From DATKQI01 sp035532755 (GTDB taxonomy: Bacteria; Pseudomonadota; Alphaproteobacteria; Acetobacterales; Acetobacteraceae): a stretch of 14,522 nucleotides of DNA. The stretch spans positions 1 through 14,522 of the forward strand of contig DATKQI010000250.1 in NCBI GenBank assembly GCA_035532755.1, given 5' to 3'. The notes beneath the pieces were generated by a model. The model searched no databases. It saw only the letters and a program-made list of their open reading frames with translations, and was not told where the DNA came from. Position numbers and translations under genes: made by a program. Positions 7,592-14,522 of the stretch are shown in pieces (within the stretch, counting starts at the first letter, position 1; the number at the start of each line of letters is the position of its first letter).

Positions 7592-8460
7592 TGCCGGTGC
7601 GCGATCTCTCGGCCGATCCGCGCTGGCTGTCGATCAACACCGCCACCCTGCGCCGCCAGGCAGAGCTTCCTGCCATCGTGGACATCTGTGCGCGCGCCGG
7701 CATCCCCGCGCTCTCGCCCTGGCGGGATCAGGTCGCGGCCGTGGGTCTGCAACACGCGGTTCGCACGGTGCGGGATGCCGGCCTCGCGCTGTCCGGCTAC
7801 TGTCGCGGCGGCATGTTCCCCGCCGGGCCCGATCAGTGGCAAGCCATGCTGGACGACAACCGCCGCGCCATCGATGAGGCGCATGCGCTCGGCGCGCCGT
7901 GCCTCGTGCTCGTGGCGGGCGGCCTGCCGCACTTCTCCCGCGCCGGTTCCCCGCCGGGCACGGATATCGCCGGCGCGCGGGCCATGGTGGAAGACGCGAT
8001 CGCCGCATTGCTCGGTCATGCCCGCGCCGCCGGGATGCCGCTCGCGATCGAGCCGCTGCACCCGATGTACGCGGCCGATCGGTCCTGCGTGAACACCACC
8101 GCCCAGGCCCTCGACATCTGCGACCGGCTGGACCCCGCCCGCACCGGCCTGCTCGGCGTCGCGCTCGATGTCTATCATGTCTGGTGGGATCCGCAGATCG
8201 CCGCGTCGATCGCCCGCGCCGGGGCAGGCCGCATTCTCGCCTTCCACGTCTGCGACTGGCTGGTTCCCACGGCCGACATGCTGAACGACCGCGGCATGAT
8301 GGGTGATGGCGTCATCGGCATCCGAACGCTGCGCTCGGCCGTGGAAGCCGCCGGCTATGCGGGCTTCGTGGAGGTGGAAATCTTCTCCGAAGCCTGGTGG
8401 TCCCGCCCGGCGGCGGACGTGCTCGCCACCTGCATCAGCCGCTATCGCAGCGTCGTCTGA
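7591..8460 (+). CDS. Sugar phosphate isomerase/epimerase-like TIM-barrel protein
   Basis: A 289-residue AP-endonuclease-2-type TIM barrel (PF01261), the family of IolE, IolI and D-tagatose/psicose 3-epimerases. Probable divalent-metal ligands are E154 (AIEPLHPMYA), D193 with H196 (ALDVYHVWWDP), H219 (AFHVCDW) and E261 or E263 (GFVEVEIFSE), in the order and spacing of ketose 3-epimerases. It would interconvert a ketose or keto-cyclitol epimer, or isomerise or dehydrate such a compound. The ATG overlaps the DUF993 stop by one base (TGATG), so the two are translated together. It is the last gene of the operon; only 13 bases separate it from the convergent prfC stop, and I see no hairpin terminator there. 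Substrate unknown. Confidence 0.88.
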   Translation: MPVRDLSADPRWLSINTATLRRQAELPAIVDICARAGIPALSPWRDQVAAVGLQHAVRTVRDAGLALSGYCRGGMFPAGPDQWQAMLDDNRRAIDEAHALGAPCLVLVAGGLPHFSRAGSPPGTDIAGARAMVEDAIAALLGHARAAGMPLAIEPLHPMYAADRSCVNTTAQALDICDRLDPARTGLLGVALDVYHVWWDPQIAASIARAGAGRILAFHVCDWLVPTADMLNDRGMMGDGVIGIRTLRSAVEAAGYAGFVEVEIFSEAWWSRPAADVLATCISRYRSVV

Positions 8461-8473
8461 AATTCCGGCGCAA

Positions 8474-10036
8474 TCAGTTCCGCTCCCGCGTCGCGCCGAA
8501 CGCGATCTGCGGCCACTGCTCGCGCGCCCGGTTCAACTCCCAGGCGTTGCGGGCGAGATATACCGGCGCGCCATCCCGGTCCTCGCTCATCGCGCTGCGG
8601 TTCAGCTCGATGAACTCCTTCAGCTTCGCCGGCTCCGCCGCACTCAGCCATCGCGCCGTCTCGAACGGCGCGGCCTCGAAGCCGATGCGCAGATGGTATT
8701 CCGCCTCCATCCGCGTGCTCAGCACATCAAGCTGCAGCGATCCCACCACGCCGATGATCCAGTCCGCGCCCGTGATCGGGCGGAACACCTGCGTCACACC
8801 CTCCTCCGCCAGATCGTCCAGCGCCTTGCGCAACTGCTTTGCCCGCATCGGGTCGGCGAGCCGCACCCGGCGCAGAATCTCCGGGGCGAAGTTCGGTATG
8901 CCGGTGAAGCGCAGCGCCTCGCCCTCGGTCAGCGTGTCGCCCACCCGCAAGGTGCCGTGGTTCGGAATGCCGATGATGTCGCCCGGCCACGCCTCCTCGG
9001 CCAGCGAGCGTGTCTGCGCGAAGAAGAAGATCGGTGCCTGCACGCTCACCGCCTTGCCGGTCCGGGTCTGCACCAGCCGCATCCCGCGCCGGAACCGGCC
9101 CGAGCAGATGCGGGTGAATGCCACGCGGTCCCGGTGCTGCGGGTCCATGTTCGCCTGCACCTTGAACACCACGCCCGTCACCGCCGGCTCGTCGGGCTGC
9201 ACCACCCGCGCATCCGCCGGCTGGCCGCGCGGTGGCGGGGCATGCGCCACCAGCCCTTCCAACATCTCCCGCACGCCGTAATCCTTCAGCGCACTGCCGA
9301 AATACACCGGCGTCAGATGCCCGGCGCGGTAGCTCTCCAGGTCGAACGCGGGAAACGCCGCCTCCACCAGACCGGCCTCCTCGGCCAGGCTCGCCCGCTG
9401 CGCCGCCGGCACCACATCCTCCAGCACCGGCGCAACCATCGCCTCGCCCGGCCGGTTCACCGCGATCAGCCGCCTGCCCGCAAGGTCCCAGCAGCCGCGG
9501 AACAACCCGCCCATGCCGATCGGCCAGGTCATCGGGCACACGTCCAGCGCGAGGGCGGAGGCGATCTCGTCCAGCAGTTCGAACGCATCCCGCCCTTCGC
9601 GATCGACCTTGTTGATGAAGGTCGTGATCGGAATGTCCCGCAGCCGGCATACCTCGAACAGCTTGCGCGTCTGCGCCTCGATCCCCTTCGCCGCGTCGAT
9701 CACCATCACCGCCGAATCCACCGCCGTCAGCGTGCGATAGGTGTCCTCGCTGAAATCCTCGTGCCCGGGCGTGTCCAGCAGGTTGAACATCGCCCCGCCG
9801 AACTCGAACGTCATGACCGAGCTGGTGACCGAAATCCCCCGCTCGCGCTCGATCTTCATCCAGTCCGATCGCGTGTGCCGCCGCTCCTGCCGCGCCTTCA
9901 CCGCGCCCGCGTCGCGGATCGCGCCGCCGAACAGCAGCAGCTTCTCGGTCAGCGTCGTCTTGCCCGCATCGGGGTGGGAGATGATCGCGAACGTCCGCCG
10001 CGGCAGCACCTCCACACCAGCCACGCCATGATCCAT
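8474..10036 (-). CDS. prfC: Peptide chain release factor 3
   Basis: A 520-residue translational GTPase, close to E. coli RF3 in length (about 529). It frees RF1 or RF2 from the ribosome after peptide release. The motifs are complete: G1 SHPDAGKTT (residues 20-28), G2 in the RGISVTSSVM switch (66-75), G3 DTPGH (88-92) and G4 NKVD (142-145). Domains II and III follow, including DWIIGVVGSLQLDVLSTRME and a C terminus ending RERN. The open frame reaches back to 11866 through the neighbouring ATPase gene, but that is a GC-rich shadow; ATG 10036 with GGGAG about 11 bases upstream gives the normal RF3 N terminus. It is convergent with the catabolic operon and divergent from the ABC-F gene. A solid assignment. 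Confidence 0.96.
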   Translation of the reverse strand: MDHGVAGVEVLPRRTFAIISHPDAGKTTLTEKLLLFGGAIRDAGAVKARQERRHTRSDWMKIERERGISVTSSVMTFEFGGAMFNLLDTPGHEDFSEDTYRTLTAVDSAVMVIDAAKGIEAQTRKLFEVCRLRDIPITTFINKVDREGRDAFELLDEIASALALDVCPMTWPIGMGGLFRGCWDLAGRRLIAVNRPGEAMVAPVLEDVVPAAQRASLAEEAGLVEAAFPAFDLESYRAGHLTPVYFGSALKDYGVREMLEGLVAHAPPPRGQPADARVVQPDEPAVTGVVFKVQANMDPQHRDRVAFTRICSGRFRRGMRLVQTRTGKAVSVQAPIFFFAQTRSLAEEAWPGDIIGIPNHGTLRVGDTLTEGEALRFTGIPNFAPEILRRVRLADPMRAKQLRKALDDLAEEGVTQVFRPITGADWIIGVVGSLQLDVLSTRMEAEYHLRIGFEAAPFETARWLSAAEPAKLKEFIELNRSAMSEDRDGAPVYLARNAWELNRAREQWPQIAFGATRERN

Positions 10037-10168
10037 CCGCCGCCGTCTCCCTGGGCCTGCCCGCGCCCGATCCGTCCGCAAGGCCGGCGGGTTATAGGCA
10101 TCTTGGCAGCACCTGGGTAGCGGGGCGCGGGGTTGCGCTGCCGGCGGGGCTTCGCCAGAAGGCAGCGC
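10037..10168. promoter_or_regulatory. Divergent promoter region prfC / ABC-F gene
   Basis: 132 bases between two divergent starts. On the minus strand, TATAAC (10096-10091) could be a -10 for prfC, but no clear -35 lies 16-18 bases upstream of it. On the plus strand, AGAAGG about seven bases before ATG 10169 is the ribosome binding site of the ABC-F gene. No convincing operator was seen. Confidence 0.35.
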
Positions 10169-11962
10169 ATGGCCCCTCCGTTGCTGCTGCTGCAGGATAT
10201 CCGTCTGTCGCTGGGTTCGGCTCCGTTGCTGGAGGGCGCGGCGCTCGGCGTGGGTGCCGGCGAACGCATCTGCCTCGTCGGCCGCAACGGCTCCGGCAAA
10301 TCCACCCTGCTGAAGATCGCCGCCGGGCTCCTGCCGCCGGACAGCGGCACCCGCTTCCTGCAGCCGGGCACCACGGTGCGCTACCTGCCGCAGGAGCCGG
10401 ATCTGTCCGGTTTCGCCACCACGCTCGCCTATGTGGAGGCCGGCCTGGGCCCGGGCGACGACCGCCACCGCGCCCGCGCGCTGCTGGACCGGCTGGGGCT
10501 GACCGGAGCGGAGGCGCCCGCGCGCCTGTCCGGCGGCGAAGCGCGGCGCTGCGCGCTGGCCCGCGCGCTCGCGCCCATGCCGGACCTGCTGCTGCTGGAT
10601 GAGCCCACGAACCATCTGGATCTGCCGGCGATCGAGTGGCTGGAGGAGGAGCTGGCCGGCCTGCGCGCCGGCCTCGTGCTGATCAGCCACGATCGCCGGC
10701 TGCTCACCCGCCTGTCGCGCGCCGTCGTCTGGCTCGACCAGGGCACCACCCGCCGGCTCGATCGCGGCTTCGCCGAATTCGAACCCTGGCGCGACGAGGT
10801 GGTGGAGCAGGAGGAGCGGGAGCGCCACAAGCTCGGCCGCCAGATCGCGCGGGAGGAGGATTGGCTGCGCTACGGCGTCACCGCCCGGCGCAAGCGCAAT
10901 GTCCGCCGCGTGGCGGAACTCGCCGAGCTGCGCCAGCGCCGGCGGGAGCAGGTGCAGCCCGGCGCGGGGCTGAAGCTCGCCGCCAGCGCGGCCGAACTGT
11001 CCGGCCGGCTCGTGATTGCCGCCGAGGGCGTGGGCAAATCCTACGGCGGCCGGGCGGTGGTGCGGGATTTCACGACGCGGGTGCTGCGCGGGGACCGCAT
11101 CGGCATCGTCGGTCCCAATGGCGCGGGCAAGACCAAGCTGCTGAAGCTGCTGACCGGGGTGGAAGCGCCGGATGCCGGGGAGGTGCGGCTGGGCACCAAC
11201 CTCGCGCTGGTCACGCTCGATCAGCAGCGCGCGAGCCTCGACCCCGCCGCCACGCTCGCCGATACGCTGACGGCCGGCAGCGGCGATCAGGTGGCGGTAG
11301 GCGGGGAACGGCGGCACGTGGTCGGCTACATGAAGGATTTCCTGTTCCGGCCGGAGCAGGCGCGCACCCCGGTGGGCGTGCTGTCGGGTGGAGAGCGCGG
11401 ACGGCTGATCCTCGCCTGCGCGCTCGCCCGCCCATCGAACCTGCTGGTGCTGGACGAACCGACGAACGACCTCGATCTCGAAACGCTCGATCTGTTGCAG
11501 GAGATGCTGGCGGCCTATGCCGGCACGGTGCTGCTGGTCAGCCACGACCGCGACTTCCTCGATCGCGTGACCACCGCGACCGTCGCGGCCGAGGGGCAGG
11601 GGCGCTGGGTGGAATATGCCGGCGGCTATTCGGACATGCTGGCCCAGCGCGGCACGCCGGCCATGGCTGCGCCGCTGCCGGCCAGGCCCCGCGCCGCCCC
11701 GCCCCGGCCGGAGCTGCGCACCGCCGCCCGGAAGATGACCTTCAAGGACCGCCACGCGCTGGAAACCCTGCCCGCCGAGATCGCCCGCCTGCACGCCGAG
11801 GCTGCCCGCCACCGCGCCGCCCTGGCCGACCCCGATTTGTACGCGCGCGACCCGAAGCGGTTCCATGCCGTCACCGCGGCACTCGCCGCCGCCGAAGCGG
11901 CTCTGGCCGCGGCGGAGGAGCGGTGGCTGGAGCTGGAGATGCTGCGCGAGGAGCTGGAGTAG
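10169..11962 (+). CDS. uup: ABC-F family ATPase, Uup-like
   Basis: A 597-residue soluble protein with two fused ATPase domains and no membrane segment, the ABC-F design. Domain 1 has Walker A GRNGSGKST (38-46), signature LSGGE (120-124) and Walker B LLLLDEPTNHLD with D144. Domain 2 has GPNGAGKT (315-322), LSGGE (405-409) and LVLDEPTNDLD with D429. A charged linker rich in Arg/Glu (about residues 210-275) joins them. The C-terminal 75 residues from TFKDRHALETLPAEI form an Ala/Glu/Arg-rich coiled coil like the Uup C-terminal domain. ABC-F proteins act at the ribosome; Uup has also been linked to DNA stability. ATG 10169 is chosen for its AGAAGG site and the family N terminus; the frame is open to 10133. 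The C-terminal domain favours Uup over EttA or YheS, but other ABC-F subtypes cannot be excluded. Confidence 0.9.
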   Translation: MAPPLLLLQDIRLSLGSAPLLEGAALGVGAGERICLVGRNGSGKSTLLKIAAGLLPPDSGTRFLQPGTTVRYLPQEPDLSGFATTLAYVEAGLGPGDDRHRARALLDRLGLTGAEAPARLSGGEARRCALARALAPMPDLLLLDEPTNHLDLPAIEWLEEELAGLRAGLVLISHDRRLLTRLSRAVVWLDQGTTRRLDRGFAEFEPWRDEVVEQEERERHKLGRQIAREEDWLRYGVTARRKRNVRRVAELAELRQRRREQVQPGAGLKLAASAAELSGRLVIAAEGVGKSYGGRAVVRDFTTRVLRGDRIGIVGPNGAGKTKLLKLLTGVEAPDAGEVRLGTNLALVTLDQQRASLDPAATLADTLTAGSGDQVAVGGERRHVVGYMKDFLFRPEQARTPVGVLSGGERGRLILACALARPSNLLVLDEPTNDLDLETLDLLQEMLAAYAGTVLLVSHDRDFLDRVTTATVAAEGQGRWVEYAGGYSDMLAQRGTPAMAAPLPARPRAAPPRPELRTAARKMTFKDRHALETLPAEIARLHAEAARHRAALADPDLYARDPKRFHAVTAALAAAEAALAAAEERWLELEMLREELE

Positions 11963-11972
11963 CAGGCCTGCC

Positions 11973-12752
11973 TCAGAGGATCCCGGATTTGCGGATCATG
12001 TTGAGCCCGGCCAGCAGCACGAACACCAGCACCACGATGCGGAACGCGCGCGGGGGCAAGGCATCGCGCAGCGGCCGGGCGACAACGATGCCGATCACGA
12101 CCGGAACGGCGGCGAGAACCGAGGCGACGAGGTCGCTGATGCTCGCATGCCGGCCCTGGGCGAAGGCGGCGATCAGGGCGACCACGGAGACGATCAGGAT
12201 CAACCCGATCTCCTTGGTGAAGCGCTTGCCGGTCGCGCCGGTGGCCAGCAGATACGTGGCCAGCAGCGGCCCCGGTATGGCGGCGATTCCCTCCATCACG
12301 CCGGAGATGAATCCCAGGACAACGCCGATGGGCGAGGCAAGGCGCTTCGGCAGCGTGAACCTCGGCGCCGCCAGCAGCAGGATGGCGGCCAATACCAGCA
12401 CGATGCCGGCGCTGCCGGCGGCCGTCTTCGGCGACAGGGCGAGCAGCGTCCGCACGCCGACGACGATGCCAAGAACCATGCCCGCCATCGGCGCGGCGAT
12501 CCGCTTGATCGTCGCCCAGGTGTGGCCGCCTTCCAGGGCCTGGGGAATATTGCCGATGACGATCGGCAGGGAGAGCAGAAGCACGGCCTGCTTCACCGTG
12601 AGGATGCCGGCCAGCAGCGGCACGGCGACCAACGGCACGCCGATGCTCACCACGCCCTTCACGAGCCCGCCGGCCAGAAGCACCGCGACGACGATGAGCC
12701 ATTCGCGCCCTGAAAATGCATGCAGGGTGGGCCAAAGCAGGCTGTGTGGCAT
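11973..12752 (-). CDS. TSUP (TauE/SafE) family membrane permease
   Basis: A 259-residue, highly hydrophobic protein with about eight membrane segments arranged as two repeats: GGLVKGVVSIGVPLVAVPLL near the N terminus, and GVVLGFISGVMEGIAAIPGP in the second half. This is the TSUP/TauE-SafE (PF01925) pattern. Members export or import sulfur-containing organic anions (sulfite, sulfoacetate and the like) or other small anions; the exact substrate cannot be told. ATG 12752 follows GAGG with a seven-base spacer. The frame is open upstream to 13049, but that extension is hydrophilic, low-quality sequence running antisense to the GFA remnant and is rejected. It is convergent with the ABC-F gene (10 bases apart) and divergent from the GFA remnant across an AT-rich region. 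Confidence 0.88.
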   Translation of the reverse strand: MPHSLLWPTLHAFSGREWLIVVAVLLAGGLVKGVVSIGVPLVAVPLLAGILTVKQAVLLLSLPIVIGNIPQALEGGHTWATIKRIAAPMAGMVLGIVVGVRTLLALSPKTAAGSAGIVLVLAAILLLAAPRFTLPKRLASPIGVVLGFISGVMEGIAAIPGPLLATYLLATGATGKRFTKEIGLILIVSVVALIAAFAQGRHASISDLVASVLAAVPVVIGIVVARPLRDALPPRAFRIVVLVFVLLAGLNMIRKSGIL

Positions 12753-12907
12753 CGGAAAACCTCGGGAAGCAGAAAGTCTTTCTATATATTCGCATGAAAT
12801 TGGCAAATAGTAGATATATTTTCTTTGATAGAGAAACAAAACGATGCCCCGTGCTACGCAAGAGCAAATTGAGCCATGATTTTTTCCAAAGCATGGATGG
12901 AGGAGAG
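12753..12907. promoter_or_regulatory. AT-rich divergent intergenic region
   Basis: About 155 bases, visibly AT-rich against the GC-rich surroundings, especially 12775-12845. It holds the start signals of the TSUP gene (minus) and of the GFA remnant (plus). On the plus strand, TTGGCA at 12800-12805 and TTTGAT at 12824-12829 (18-base spacer) are a possible promoter. On the minus strand, TTGTTT (12839-12834) is a possible -35 without a well-spaced -10. The short inverted repeat TTTCT-N7-AGAAA at 12820-12836 may be an operator. All read by eye. Confidence 0.4.
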
Positions 12908-13178
12908 ATGATCGGGAATCCGGAAGGCGGCTGCGCGTGCGGCGCGGTGCCGCACGGCATTGTGGAGCGATTACGGCCGCCGGCCCGGCCTGCGCTTCGT
13001 CGGCGTCGGAACGCTCGATGATCCGGCGGCATTTGCGCCGGATGTGCATATCTACATACGATCGAAGCTGCCGTGGGTGGAACTGCCCGCGGCAACGCCT
13101 GCATTCGATGCCTATTACGACACGAAAGCGCTCTGGCCCACGGCAAGCCTTGCCCGCCGCCGCGCGATTCTCGGTTGA
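12908..13178 (+). pseudogene. GFA-family gene remnant (internal deletion with frameshift)
   Basis: The start is intact: GGAGGAGAG precedes ATG 12908, giving MIGNPEGGCACGAV, the classic opening of GFA (glutathione-dependent formaldehyde-activating, CENP-V-like) zinc proteins. From about 12948, in a different frame, the sequence reads CRTALWSDYGRRPGLRFVGVGTLDDPAAFAPDVHI and on to a stop at 13176-13178. This is the family's C-terminal half from just after the second zinc cysteine pair. The middle part, with the CHCxxC core, is missing: I estimate 45-60 codons by family length. Translation from ATG 12908 would stop at 13021 after 37 residues. The junction lies near 12947-12950, beside short GTGCGGC/GTGCCGC repeats that could have mediated deletion. 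It sits 23 bases before the Dabb gene and probably once headed that operon. Confidence 0.85.
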
Positions 13179-13201
13179 TCACGCGTCAGGAGCCAAGGCC
13201 C

Positions 13202-13522
13202 ATGCCCCCGAAAGAATCGATGATCCGTCATATCGTCTTCTTCCGCGCCCGCCGCCCCGAGGATGTGGACGCGGTACTGGAAGGGCTGTCCCTCCTGAAG
13301 CGCATCCCCCATGCCTCGCGGCTGGAGGTCGTTGCGAACGGGCGGATGGACCAGATCGCCAACGACGTGGACGTGGTGGTGTATGGCGAGTTCGCCGACC
13401 GCGAATCGTTCGCGGCCTACAAGGCGCATCCGATCTACGAGGAATCCATCCGCCGGGTCCGGCCGCTGCGCGATCTGCGCCTGGCGGCGGATTTCGAGGT
13501 GCCGGCGGCCCCCGCGGCATGA
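13202..13522 (+). CDS. Dabb (stress-responsive A/B barrel) domain protein
   Basis: A 106-residue protein beginning MPPKESMIRHIVFFRARR, with the Dabb signature: a first strand MIRHIVFF, then a helix of the type DAVLEGLSLLKRIP, a strand LEVVANG, the motif DVVVYGEFADRESFAAYKAHPIYEESI, and a closing helix and strand. Dabb proteins (PF07876) are dimeric ferredoxin-like barrels with varied roles, from small enzymes (cyclases, hydrolases) to stress proteins. ATG 13202 is chosen because AGGAG lies nine bases upstream; ATG 13220, which begins directly at the family consensus, is an alternative with a poor site. The stop overlaps the next ATG (ATGA), so it is coupled to the PLP enzyme. Specific function is unknown. 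Confidence 0.87.
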   Translation: MPPKESMIRHIVFFRARRPEDVDAVLEGLSLLKRIPHASRLEVVANGRMDQIANDVDVVVYGEFADRESFAAYKAHPIYEESIRRVRPLRDLRLAADFEVPAAPAA

Positions 13523-14522
13523 CCGCCGCCTATCTCGATCCCCGATCCGGGCAGACCTTCCCCCTGGAAGCGCCGCGCTGGTGCGGCCCCGGCCAGGCGC
13601 CGCTGCTGCTGACCGCGCTGCCCGGGCTGCGCCGGGGCCAGATCGATGCGTCCACGCGCAGCCTGTGGCGCTACCGCGCCGCGCTGCCGATGCAGGTGGC
13701 GGACCCGATCACCATGGGCGAAGGCTGCACGCCGCTGCTCGCCCGCACCCTGCACGGTGCGCCGGTGCGGCTGAAATGCGAGTGGTTCATGCCCACCGGC
13801 AGCTTCAAGGACCGCGGCGCGAGCGTGATGCTGTCGCTGCTGCGCGCGCAGGGCGTGATGGCGGTGCTGGAAGACAGCTCCGGCAACGGCGGCGCGGCCA
13901 TCGCCGCCTATGCCGCCGCCGGCGGGATGCGCGCGACCATCCTTGCGCCCGCCTCCACCAGCCCGGCCAAGACCGTGCAGATGCGCGCCCACGGGGCCGA
14001 GGTGATGCTGGTGCCCGGCACGCGGCAGGAAACGGCGCAGGCGGCCGTCGGCATGGCGGAGCGGGTGTTCTACGCCAGCCACAACTGGCACCCGTTCTTC
14101 CTGCACGGCACGAAAACGCTGGCCTATGAGGTGTGGGAGGATCTCGGCTTCCGCGCGCCGGACAACATCATTGTTCCGTGCGGCGCCGGTTCCAACGTGC
14201 TCGGCTGTGGCATCGGCTTCGCGGAACTGCTGCGGGCCGGGGAAATCGCCCGCGCCCCGCGCATCTTCGCCGCCCAGCCCGCCCATTGCGCGCCGATCGC
14301 CGCCGCCTTCCTGGCCGGGGCCGACGCGGCGGTGCCGACCCCCATCGCGCCCACCATCGCCGAGGGCACGGCCATCGCCGAACCGGTCCGCCTGCCCGAG
14401 GTGCTGGCCGCGCTGCGCGGCAGCGGCGGTGGCGCGGTGATGCTGACCGAAGCCGAGATCATGCAGGCAACGCGCGATCTGGCCGCGATCGGCCTGTATG
14501 TGGAACCGACCAGCGCACAGGT
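13519..14522 (+). CDS. Threonine-synthase-like PLP enzyme (3' end outside window)
   Basis: Partial: 334 codons are present and the frame is still open at the window edge. This is a fold-type II PLP enzyme. K97 in PTGSFKDRGA is the Schiff-base lysine. SSGNGG (120-125) binds the substrate carboxylate, and CGAGSNVLG (from residue 221) binds the PLP phosphate. A MGEGCTPLL segment (from about residue 73) precedes them. The arrangement is that of threonine synthase and diaminopropionate/threonine-deaminase relatives. The usual short N-terminal Cys motif of many threonine synthases is not seen (only Y-L-D-P-R-S-G-Q-T-F), so it may be a specialised paralog rather than the housekeeping ThrC. ATG 13519 overlaps the Dabb stop, giving translational coupling. 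The missing C terminus normally includes the PLP-pyridine-contacting Ser/Thr region, which cannot be judged. Confidence 0.88.
   Translation, partial: MTAAYLDPRSGQTFPLEAPRWCGPGQAPLLLTALPGLRRGQIDASTRSLWRYRAALPMQVADPITMGEGCTPLLARTLHGAPVRLKCEWFMPTGSFKDRGASVMLSLLRAQGVMAVLEDSSGNGGAAIAAYAAAGGMRATILAPASTSPAKTVQMRAHGAEVMLVPGTRQETAQAAVGMAERVFYASHNWHPFFLHGTKTLAYEVWEDLGFRAPDNIIVPCGAGSNVLGCGIGFAELLRAGEIARAPRIFAAQPAHCAPIAAAFLAGADAAVPTPIAPTIAEGTAIAEPVRLPEVLAALRGSGGGAVMLTEAEIMQATRDLAAIGLYVEPTSAQ

Noticed and set aside
8474..11866. An open frame of 1130 codons on the minus strand extending prfC through the whole ABC-F gene
   Set aside because: RF3 has its normal N terminus at 10036 with a ribosome binding site. 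The upstream extension is low-complexity Arg/Gly/Ala/Gln-rich sequence antisense to a clear ABC-F gene, a common artefact in GC-rich DNA.
11962..11971. Palindrome GCAGGCCTGC at the end of the ABC-F gene as a terminator
   Set aside because: It has no loop and no T-tract, and it is only 10 bases long between convergent genes; it may be chance.

Overview
The window is GC-rich, densely packed bacterial chromosome. The high GC content, the NMT1-type ABC transporter and the close relationship of the encoded families suggest an alphaproteobacterium, perhaps Rhodospirillales/Acetobacteraceae. That placement is a guess from style and protein families, since no rRNA or marker gene is present. No mobile element, tRNA, CRISPR array or origin was recognised, and no stretch above 300 bases lacks a gene.

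Layout. (1) 6-194 (-): a small DUF3008 protein. (2) 450-1136 (+): a TetR/AcrR regulator with RutR-like features. It is followed at 1146-1191 by a promoter with a perfect TTAACC-N4-GGTTAA operator just downstream of the -10. (3) 1228-8460 (+): a tight seven-gene run of ABC permease, NMT1/THI5-like binding protein, ABC ATPase, enolase-superfamily enzyme, Gfo/Idh/MocA dehydrogenase, DUF993 aldolase-like protein and a TIM-barrel sugar isomerase/epimerase. Gaps within it are 5 to 41 bases, with a 4-base and a 1-base overlap, so it reads as one transcription unit. (4) 8474-10036 (-): prfC (release factor 3), convergent with the operon. (5) 10169-11962 (+): an Uup-like ABC-F ATPase, divergent from prfC. 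(6) 11973-12752 (-): a TSUP/TauE-SafE permease. (7) 12908-13178 (+): a broken GFA-family gene. (8) 13202-14522 (+): a Dabb (A/B barrel) protein translationally overlapped with a threonine-synthase-like PLP enzyme that runs off the window.

How it fits together. The seven-gene run looks like an uptake-plus-catabolism system for one unidentified small molecule: import by a three-part transporter, then oxidation (MocA), keto/aldose rearrangement (epimerase), proton abstraction, elimination or epimerisation (enolase superfamily) and Schiff-base C-C cleavage (DUF993). The order of steps and the substrate are inference. The neighbouring TetR protein is the obvious candidate controller, and the operator resembles the E. 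coli RutR box as I remember it. This operon is the most interesting part of the window. The second notable item is the GFA remnant, where a deletion has joined the start and the end of the gene in different frames.
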